A DNA stretch of 15,327 nt from JBHPFQ01 sp042571625 (GTDB lineage Bacteria; Patescibacteriota; Minisyncoccia; Portnoybacterales; UBA2143). Positions 7,903-13,777 of the stretch are shown in pieces. Location: assembly GCA_042571625.1 (NCBI GenBank), contig JBHPFQ010000014.1, forward strand, positions 1 to 15,327. The letters run 5' to 3'. The notes under the pieces are model-generated. The model had not been told where the DNA came from and did not search any database. It was given only the letters and a program-made list of their open reading frames with translations. A program made the translations under genes and the position numbers. Within the stretch, counting starts at the first letter, position 1. Each line of letters begins with the position of its first letter.

Positions 7903-8286
7903 TTATTCTTCCTCTCTTGGCCATTTTGGTATCTTATGGACTATTTTTAAGTCTTCTTTTATTGGTAAAAATAATTCTTTATTTATTTGTCGGGCAACAT
8001 TTCTGCTTTCTTCAAAAGATAATTTGCATTTTTCTTGAATTGATTTAATGAATTCAGTAATGTGTGTCTCTCCTAATAATACCATACCTACGATATAAGA
8101 AAATTTCCATAATTGTTCAGAAGTTAAATTATTGTCTTTAGCTATCTGCCATATAATATCAGCTGTTCCAACAGCAAACATTGTTTCTTGTAATCCTTTT
8201 GGCAAGCTTAAAAGTTTAGCGTATTTTCTTCTTGCTATTGGGTCTTTGATTTGATTTACTTGTTCAATTTGTCTTTTTGTTGGCAT
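7903..8286 (-). CDS. small soluble helical protein conserved in patescibacterial T4SS-like loci, function unknown
   Basis: 127 residues, no signal peptide or membrane segment, charged and predicted mostly helical. The central part, LPKGLQETMFAVGTADIIWQ (28-47) followed by IAKDNNLTSEQLWKFSYIVG and MVLLGETHITEFIKSI, looks like a repeated helix-turn arrangement. The part ending FLPIKEDLKIVHKI resembles a pattern I recall next to PrgI genes in this phylum. No enzymatic motif is visible. It lies between the VirB6-like and PrgI genes, 4 bases after the former and one base before the latter, with AAGGA about 10 bases upstream of its ATG. It may be a cytoplasmic assembly factor or regulator of the complex; this is inferred from location only. 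I do not know a family name for it. Confidence 0.72.
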   Translation of the reverse strand: MPTKRQIEQVNQIKDPIARRKYAKLLSLPKGLQETMFAVGTADIIWQIAKDNNLTSEQLWKFSYIVGMVLLGETHITEFIKSIQEKCKLSFEESRNVARQINKELFLPIKEDLKIVHKIPKWPREEE

Positions 8287-8290
8287 AAGA

Positions 8291-10252
8291 TTATTTTCCT
8301 TTATACCCTTCAGCTTTTGCTTTTAGAAAATCTTCTTGAGTTGGAGAAGTGTTTATTTTAGATTCTCTTTTTTCTTTTTTCTTTTCTTTTACTAGCCATT
8401 CAACTTCTCCGAAAAGAGATTTTCCAGTAGTGCCAGAAATATATTTAGTAATATCTGGACGTATTCTTTCAATTTCTTTCCATTTATCTTCTGACATTAT
8501 TTCTTTTTCAATAATTTCTTTTTGTATTTTTTCAAACACAGGATAATTAGATTTATTTAGTTCTGATAAATGATTTTTATTCATCGCGCCTTTAGTTTGA
8601 GTTGTTAGAAGTTCTGTAATGCCATTTTTTATATCTTTTATCAATTCTCCATTTTCATCTGTTATGCTTTCTATTGATATTTTATTCATATCTGCCGGTT
8701 TCATTTTTCTTAGTATTTCTATTGGCTTTTTACCTACTTTTTCTGCTAATTTAAGATTTGATTTAAGCAGATTATCTTGCATACCATATCGTTCAGATTC
8801 TTTTAGTGCTTGATTAATATATTTATCGCTGAATCCCATTTTTTTAGCTCCTTCATTTAGGTCAAACTTACCTCTATCAGCTAACTCATCAGCAATTCCT
8901 ACTCTATTATGAAGATTTGAAGTCATATAATCAGAATAAAGATGTTCAGTAGTGCGTGATTTATATCTTTCTTTTGCTTTCTTAACATCTGCTCGTTCGC
9001 TTTCAACATATGCGCGTGGCGCTCGGGCTGTTTGTCCTACAGTCCAGCGTCCAAGACGCCTTAATTTACCTTCAGATGGTCCTTTAACGGTAGATATTTC
9101 TTGCATTCTTCCTTCCATTTTTTCTGCCCAAGGAGCAGTAAATGTTTTTGCTCTTTTGCCGGCCCAGTCGGAAAGACTTCCGCCTTGATTTTTAACAAAA
9201 GACATTGTTCCGCTAGCTCCATAAGCGCCCATTTTACTTGCCCACATTACACCGCCAATAAGAAGGCCGATAATACAAAGGAATTGAAGAATTGCGCTTG
9301 GAATAGATAATAAAGCAATGCCTGCTGCAGATAATAGCCCAGAAGAAGCAATAACGTTATTTGCTTCTTGCTGAATAATATTATTAAAAGAACCGAATTG
9401 AGCTGCTTGTATTGCTAACCAGACAAAAAAGAAATATACTGGCGCGAAAAATGCCCAATTTAAAAATTTTCTCCACCATTGACTGGTATATCCTGATGTT
9501 CCGGGTAATATCCCTGCAAACCAGGCCAATGGAGACATTATTAGTAAAATCCAAAGCATTATTAATCTAGTTAATAAGAAAAATGCTCCTAAACCTAAAG
9601 CAATAGCTGCGCCTAATATTAATAATGCGCCTGCAAAAACAGCAAAAGTTGTATTAATTGATCCAGAAATTCCAGCGGGTAATTTTTCTTCTAAATCTGC
9701 ATTTGGATCTATTTGATATACTTTTTGGACTTGCAAAGCACTTGCCAGTTGGAGTGTGATTCCCTTATTGCCCGCTACTTCATCATAAAAAAAATGAGCA
9801 GCGACTTGAGAAGCATCAATTATTGTTCCACAGATAACCAAGCTGAAATTAATTAAAAGAGCTACTATTATAAGCTTTGGCAATAATTTTTTTATTCCAT
9901 ATCCTTCTATTTGCAAAATTGCGCCGAACGCTATAACTAATAAAACTAAAACAAAAAGCATATTAACTAAATCTCTAGTTAATTGCCAGCCAGTTTGCAC
10001 AATAGGAGCATTAGCAAATTTTTCTAAGCCAAAAGCTATTTCTAAAAGTAATGCGGCAAAAGAAAATATTAATCCGCACATAGCGCGTACTATTATTCCT
10101 AAATAGGAAAGTCCTTTAGCAACAACTTCGATGCTGAAATCAATTAAACCAGCGTGTACATTATTAACTTTAAAAACAAAAATACCTAAAATACTGATTA
10201 AGAATATTAAAATAAAACTTGATATGATTTTTTTTTGATTGAAATCGCGCAT
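8291..10252 (-). CDS. VirB6/TrbL-like polytopic T4SS channel protein with long cytoplasmic-type tail
   Basis: 653 residues in two halves. Residues 1-340 hold about eight hydrophobic segments (near 10-28, 48-72, 96-113, 122-142, 200-228, 229-248, 264-286, 304-338). They include LINFSLVICG (133-142) and the loop PLAWFAGILPGTSGYTSQWW (241-260), which matches the TrbL/VirB6 class that forms the inner-membrane channel. Residues 350-653 are hydrophilic, strongly charged and probably helical, with many Lys/Glu; such a tail goes well beyond a core VirB6. The ATG at 10252 lies 7 bases after the upstream stop, without a recognisable Shine-Dalgarno. With VirB4, PrgI and the pilin in the same operon it completes the minimal membrane set of a single-membrane T4SS. 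The VirB6 assignment rests on topology and context more than on strict motifs. Confidence 0.85.
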   Translation of the reverse strand: MRDFNQKKIISSFILIFLISILGIFVFKVNNVHAGLIDFSIEVVAKGLSYLGIIVRAMCGLIFSFAALLLEIAFGLEKFANAPIVQTGWQLTRDLVNMLFVLVLLVIAFGAILQIEGYGIKKLLPKLIIVALLINFSLVICGTIIDASQVAAHFFYDEVAGNKGITLQLASALQVQKVYQIDPNADLEEKLPAGISGSINTTFAVFAGALLILGAAIALGLGAFFLLTRLIMLWILLIMSPLAWFAGILPGTSGYTSQWWRKFLNWAFFAPVYFFFVWLAIQAAQFGSFNNIIQQEANNVIASSGLLSAAGIALLSIPSAILQFLCIIGLLIGGVMWASKMGAYGASGTMSFVKNQGGSLSDWAGKRAKTFTAPWAEKMEGRMQEISTVKGPSEGKLRRLGRWTVGQTARAPRAYVESERADVKKAKERYKSRTTEHLYSDYMTSNLHNRVGIADELADRGKFDLNEGAKKMGFSDKYINQALKESERYGMQDNLLKSNLKLAEKVGKKPIEILRKMKPADMNKISIESITDENGELIKDIKNGITELLTTQTKGAMNKNHLSELNKSNYPVFEKIQKEIIEKEIMSEDKWKEIERIRPDITKYISGTTGKSLFGEVEWLVKEKKKEKRESKINTSPTQEDFLKAKAEGYKGK

Positions 10253-10259
10253 TTAGTTT

Positions 10260-12701
10260 TTAATTATATCTTCCAGTTCGGCACATATAGTAAAGTGTTA
10301 AAAGATGATCATAAATATCATCAAGCGCTTCAATTAAGCCATAAAGGTCTTTACCGCTAGGATAATCTTTGTCGCCAATAACCGATAATAATTCTCCGTC
10401 ATCTTCAACTTTCTGTTCAGTAAAAGCAATTACATTTTCGACTAAATCTTCAAAATTGTTAGAATCAAAAGAAGGATCTATAGCTTTTATTTTATCTATG
10501 GCTATAATTTTTTTATCTAACATATCTTTTTCAGCATTAAGAACTATTTGTGATTCAGGAGCTTTTAGATTATTTTCATATGTTTCTAAATAATAATCTA
10601 CAGCAGGTATATATGTATTTTCTAAATAATCTATTGATTCTTCTGTTTTATCAATTTGATCAGCTGTTTGACCTGGCAAGTCTTGAAATTGCTCTATAAA
10701 ACCTGAAAAAACATCATCAATATGATCTATAGCTTCTTGACTATTACTTTCGTAAAATAAATTAATGTTTTTATCGTTATTGGGATTGGTAATGTTTATA
10801 TACCATTCAAACCAAGAATAATCTTTTTCTGCGACAACTGTTTTAGTAGAAGAATTATCAACCCATTCTGTTGTTTGTCCGATTATCATCCCCCAATCAT
10901 CTTTTATTATTTTAGTAATTAGTTCGCTTGTATCGGTCTTTGTTGTGACTGATTTTGTTGTGAATATGCCTTCTTTAATTAAATTCATAACAGAAAATGA
11001 ATAAGTGTTTGTTTGTTCTTCAATAGCAATATGTTCTGTTTTAATTAAATTTCCATTATCATCTTTTGTTTCTGTGGTTTTATCACTGATTTCTTCAAGA
11101 TTTTCATCATATAATTCAAATTCAATTCGTTTTCCACCAAGTCCACTATCTGATGTAACGGAATCCTTTGATAGATAAGAGATTTCCTTTTTATACCGAT
11201 TTTCAAAATATCCTTTCCATTTCCCGCTATGAGCGTTAGGAACACATAATTCGTACCATTCTATTTCTGAAGTAAAAACTGGTTGAAAATAGTCAAATAG
11301 ATAGAAAAATTCAACAGGAGTATATTCATTTGGCGTATAATTGACATTTTTACTTTTCATAAAATCAATAGTATAATTTGTTTGATCGTGATTAGCTGTC
11401 CTTAGCTTATCAACTAGTTTGATAATCTTAAGTTGACTTGATCGTAATTTTTGTAGAACTTGATTAGCAATATCTAGATTTTGTTTTATGGTAAGTACAG
11501 GAATTAGTTCTTTGTTAGTATCAGATGGTATTTTAGAAGGATCTGGAAGAGTTTCGCCTTTTGGAAGTGGAGCTTTATCATTAGATGAACTTGGCCCTTC
11601 CCCTTTTAAGGAAGCTAAACCATCAGTTATTAATTTATTAACCATAACTTCTCCAATAGCCATAATGTATGGTTTAAAGAAACTACCTCCCTTAGCCGCT
11701 AAATTAGCTAGAGTTGCATTTATTCTATCCATTCCAGATGTTAAACTTTTATTTGTTATATTAGCAACAGTAGAAGCAGGTGCTTTTATCGTACATTTTG
11801 ACGTGCATGGTCCTGTAAAACCAGCTGCTTTTAAATTTTCTGGTTTGCAAGCATCAGGCAAAGATGGAAACCCTCGTATATTTTCATGTTTTTCTACTTC
11901 TTGGCCATTTTTATCAAGCCAAACACAATCTTTAACGCTTAAGTATCCTCCACCCATTGCAGCATCTCGTTCAGATTCTTGTTTGGCTAGTTCTTCGGCT
12001 TCTAGTTTAGCTGATTGAGCTGTTATTACGGCTCCGTAAAAATCATAATGTGGCTTGGTGGTGATTTCTGTCCAGACTTTCCATCCGCCTTGTTTAAAAT
12101 CATCATAAAAATTACTTAAATTGGCTCCAATGTCGCTTAAAGTACATTTAACTTTTTCGTCAAAAGTATGTTCTTGCAATAGAGGTATTTCATTATATTT
12201 AAAAATATCATCAATTTCTTCGCATAAAAATCCAGCGCCTAAAAATTTAGTAATAAAATCGCCTCCAGCAGCATCTGCCGCACTAGCTAGATAATCTCCA
12301 AAATTACTTGACATAAAAGCTGGTTTGCCCTTGTAACCATTTTGAACCCATTCAATAATATCATTGGTAATCATAGCCATTAGTGTACGAAGAGCTGTTT
12401 CAATAACTATTTGCATAGCTAGATCAGCCCAATGTTCTGCTCTTTCTTCTTGCATCAAAACAGCTGTTAAATTCGTGGCTACAAATTGACCAGCTATTTT
12501 TGCTTTTTCCCAAACCCATTGGACTTTTTCCCAAACCCATTTACCTGCTTGAAATGCAATATGTCCAACGTCAGTCCATTGGGCTTGAGCTTTTTTAGGA
12601 AGCAAAAAAGAAAAACCACCAGACATAAATAAAGTTGTAATTATTAGAGTAGTTACTAATCCTTTTCTTAAAGATATATTGTTGTAAAAAGAATTGAGCA
12701 T
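10260..12701 (-). CDS. large secreted or anchored T4SS-locus protein, function unknown
   Basis: 813 residues, the largest protein in the window. A basic N-terminus and hydrophobic stretch (14-34) end in KKAQA-QW, a good signal-peptidase site after residue 40, so the body is extracytoplasmic. Residues 41-160 are helical and semi-hydrophobic, with WVWEK repeated at 55-59 and 62-66, then ETALRTLMAMITNDIIEWVQ and NGYKGKPAF, a pattern I recall in homologues at patescibacterial T4SS loci. Cysteines at 160, 186, 259, 285, 299 and 303 could form disulfides. The middle (about 500-640) is polar and beta-like; the C-terminal 150 residues are acidic and coiled-coil-like. No enzymatic motif is evident. 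It follows the calcium-binding-type gene by 3 bases and precedes the VirB6-like gene by 7. A surface or channel-associated component is the likely role; this is inference. Confidence 0.78.
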   Translation of the reverse strand: MLNSFYNNISLRKGLVTTLIITTLFMSGGFSFLLPKKAQAQWTDVGHIAFQAGKWVWEKVQWVWEKAKIAGQFVATNLTAVLMQEERAEHWADLAMQIVIETALRTLMAMITNDIIEWVQNGYKGKPAFMSSNFGDYLASAADAAGGDFITKFLGAGFLCEEIDDIFKYNEIPLLQEHTFDEKVKCTLSDIGANLSNFYDDFKQGGWKVWTEITTKPHYDFYGAVITAQSAKLEAEELAKQESERDAAMGGGYLSVKDCVWLDKNGQEVEKHENIRGFPSLPDACKPENLKAAGFTGPCTSKCTIKAPASTVANITNKSLTSGMDRINATLANLAAKGGSFFKPYIMAIGEVMVNKLITDGLASLKGEGPSSSNDKAPLPKGETLPDPSKIPSDTNKELIPVLTIKQNLDIANQVLQKLRSSQLKIIKLVDKLRTANHDQTNYTIDFMKSKNVNYTPNEYTPVEFFYLFDYFQPVFTSEIEWYELCVPNAHSGKWKGYFENRYKKEISYLSKDSVTSDSGLGGKRIEFELYDENLEEISDKTTETKDDNGNLIKTEHIAIEEQTNTYSFSVMNLIKEGIFTTKSVTTKTDTSELITKIIKDDWGMIIGQTTEWVDNSSTKTVVAEKDYSWFEWYINITNPNNDKNINLFYESNSQEAIDHIDDVFSGFIEQFQDLPGQTADQIDKTEESIDYLENTYIPAVDYYLETYENNLKAPESQIVLNAEKDMLDKKIIAIDKIKAIDPSFDSNNFEDLVENVIAFTEQKVEDDGELLSVIGDKDYPSGKDLYGLIEALDDIYDHLLTLYYMCRTGRYN
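12503..12541. repeat. 21-base tandem repeat inside the 813-residue protein gene
   Basis: An identical 18-base unit occurs at 12503-12520 and 12524-12541, with a period of 21 bases (seven codons). It encodes WVWEK twice near the mature N-terminus. The period keeps the frame, so this is a small coding duplication rather than a mobile or regulatory repeat. Confidence 0.8.
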
Positions 12702-12704
12702 TTT

Positions 12705-13691
12705 TTATTCTTGTAAGCGATCAGCTATTTTTTGAATTATTTGTATAGTTCGCTCATTAATAATTTTATATTGTTCTAATGCCAAATTTGTTTTTAATGG
12801 GTCTGTTTGTATTTGTCTAATAGCTTTGTAGATATTTGTCATAACCCAAAATACACCTAACTGTTCTTTATGAATATCCTTGAAATCAGAAGGAACAGGA
12901 ATTTTCTTTATTTCATTGTAAATTTCTTCATAAAAATTTATATATTTATTAATTTCATAAAAGTCGTTATTGTTAATAGCTTCGTAAAATAAATGCGTTT
13001 CTGTTTCATATATTTCTCTATTAATATTTGTTTTATCAGCGCACCTATTCATTATTTCTATGATTGCTTGAGAATAAAGTTCAATAGATTCTTGATTGTT
13101 ATTATTGGAAATAATTATTTCTTCATCAGAAATTTTAGGCAACATAAATTCTTCATATGATTGGTTCATAACTTCTTGTATAGCGGAACTGATTATTGGA
13201 TAATTAATATTTAAGATATCAAAATCTGAATTATCTTCCATTGGTTGTATTTGTCCATCAATTGTTTTTTGGGCTAAGTTTTTAGATAATGCTTGCGTTA
13301 GGTTTTTAGGTAATTCCCTTGGTAAAGTTTCTCTATCAGATAATTTGTCTCCTGGGGCTGGTTGGAGCGGACTGTATCCAGCAGTTACTTCTTCTCCATC
13401 TAAATAGCCATCTTTGTCAGTATCGGCTATACAAGGATTTGTTTTCCATGTTATTTCTTCCCAATCCATAAGCCCATCGCTGTCGCTGTCTTGATTTTTA
13501 TTATTTGGATTTGGTTGACATCCATTAGTCGGAATCGTGTTTTGTTCAAGTAATTCGGATATTTGTTCACTAATTGAGGCAGTACTTGTTTTACTTTCCA
13601 ATACAAAATATCCGCCTAATATTGTGCCAATTGCTAATATAAAAATAATAACGAAAACGTTGAATTTCCTAGAAAAAGTATTTTGTTTCAT
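12705..13691 (-). CDS. membrane-anchored protein with two calcium-binding-type (thrombospondin type 3-like) repeats; first gene of the operon
   Basis: 328 residues from the ATG at 13691. A basic start and one hydrophobic helix (11-30) anchor or export it. Two acidic loops follow: DSDSDGLMDWEE (68-79) and DTDKDGYLDGEE (90-101). Both have the DxDxDG spacing of thrombospondin type 3/EF-hand-like calcium sites, with Cys58 and Cys87 flanking the first and possibly forming a disulfide. Next comes the proline-rich linker GYSPLQPAPGDKL (105-117), then about 200 residues of predicted helices with no known catalytic motif. An in-frame GTG at 13751 would add 20 residues, but the promoter lies inside that extension, so I reject it. 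The ATG sits 7 bases after a perfect -10 box, so the mRNA is probably leaderless. An extracellular structural or contact role for the secretion machine is inferred. Confidence 0.82.
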   Translation of the reverse strand: MKQNTFSRKFNVFVIIFILAIGTILGGYFVLESKTSTASISEQISELLEQNTIPTNGCQPNPNNKNQDSDSDGLMDWEEITWKTNPCIADTDKDGYLDGEEVTAGYSPLQPAPGDKLSDRETLPRELPKNLTQALSKNLAQKTIDGQIQPMEDNSDFDILNINYPIISSAIQEVMNQSYEEFMLPKISDEEIIISNNNNQESIELYSQAIIEIMNRCADKTNINREIYETETHLFYEAINNNDFYEINKYINFYEEIYNEIKKIPVPSDFKDIHKEQLGVFWVMTNIYKAIRQIQTDPLKTNLALEQYKIINERTIQIIQKIADRLQE

Positions 13692-13698
13692 TAGTTTA

Positions 13699-13726
13699 AT
13701 TATACTATATTTTTCCACTTTCCCAA
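13699..13726 (-). promoter_or_regulatory. sigma70-type promoter of the T4SS-like operon, probably leaderless
   Basis: On the minus strand, TTGGGA (13721-13726) lies 16 bases from a perfect TATAAT (13699-13704). Seven bases later comes the ATG at 13691, so transcription would start at or next to the A of the start codon. There is no room for a Shine-Dalgarno. This is the only promoter-like site found for the eleven-gene operon, which has no gap longer than 12 bases. Confidence 0.65.
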
Positions 13727-13743
13727 AATGATATTTGCGCGGT

Positions 13744-13752
13744 TTATCCACA
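13744..13752 (+). promoter_or_regulatory. consensus DnaA-box sequence TTATCCACA
   Basis: A perfect match to the strong 9-base DnaA box (TTATCCACA) lies in the 86-base intergenic region. It covers the -35 zone of the UbiA-family promoter, and the operon's start point lies about 53-61 bases away. I noticed no other exact copy in the window, so an origin is not supported. DnaA-dependent regulation is possible, but a single 9-mer can occur by chance. Confidence 0.35.
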
Positions 13753-13762
13753 GAATAATTAA

Positions 13763-13771
13763 TGTTATAAT
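13763..13771 (+). promoter_or_regulatory. extended -10 promoter of the UbiA-family gene, probably leaderless
   Basis: TG at 13763-13764, one base, then TATAAT at 13766-13771 make a perfect extended -10 element, which can work without a good -35. Six bases separate it from the ATG at 13778, so the first transcribed base should be at or next to the start codon. The -35 position (13743-13748, TTTATC) is a weak match and overlaps the DnaA-box sequence. Confidence 0.6.
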
Positions 13772-13777
13772 AATCTT

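Noticed and set aside
11488..12018. 176-residue plus-strand open frame
   Set aside because: It lies wholly inside the 813-residue gene on the other strand, has no recognisable domain or promoter, and has a composition that looks like antisense of coding sequence.
13692..13751. Upstream GTG start adding 20 residues to the calcium-type repeat protein
   Set aside because: The -35 and -10 boxes lie inside this extension, and the extra residues are charged and precede the natural basic-plus-hydrophobic signal, so the ATG at 13691 is the better start.
13744..13752. Replication origin
   Set aside because: Only a single exact DnaA box was seen, with no box cluster, no dnaA or dnaN gene and no A+T unwinding element that stands out from the background.
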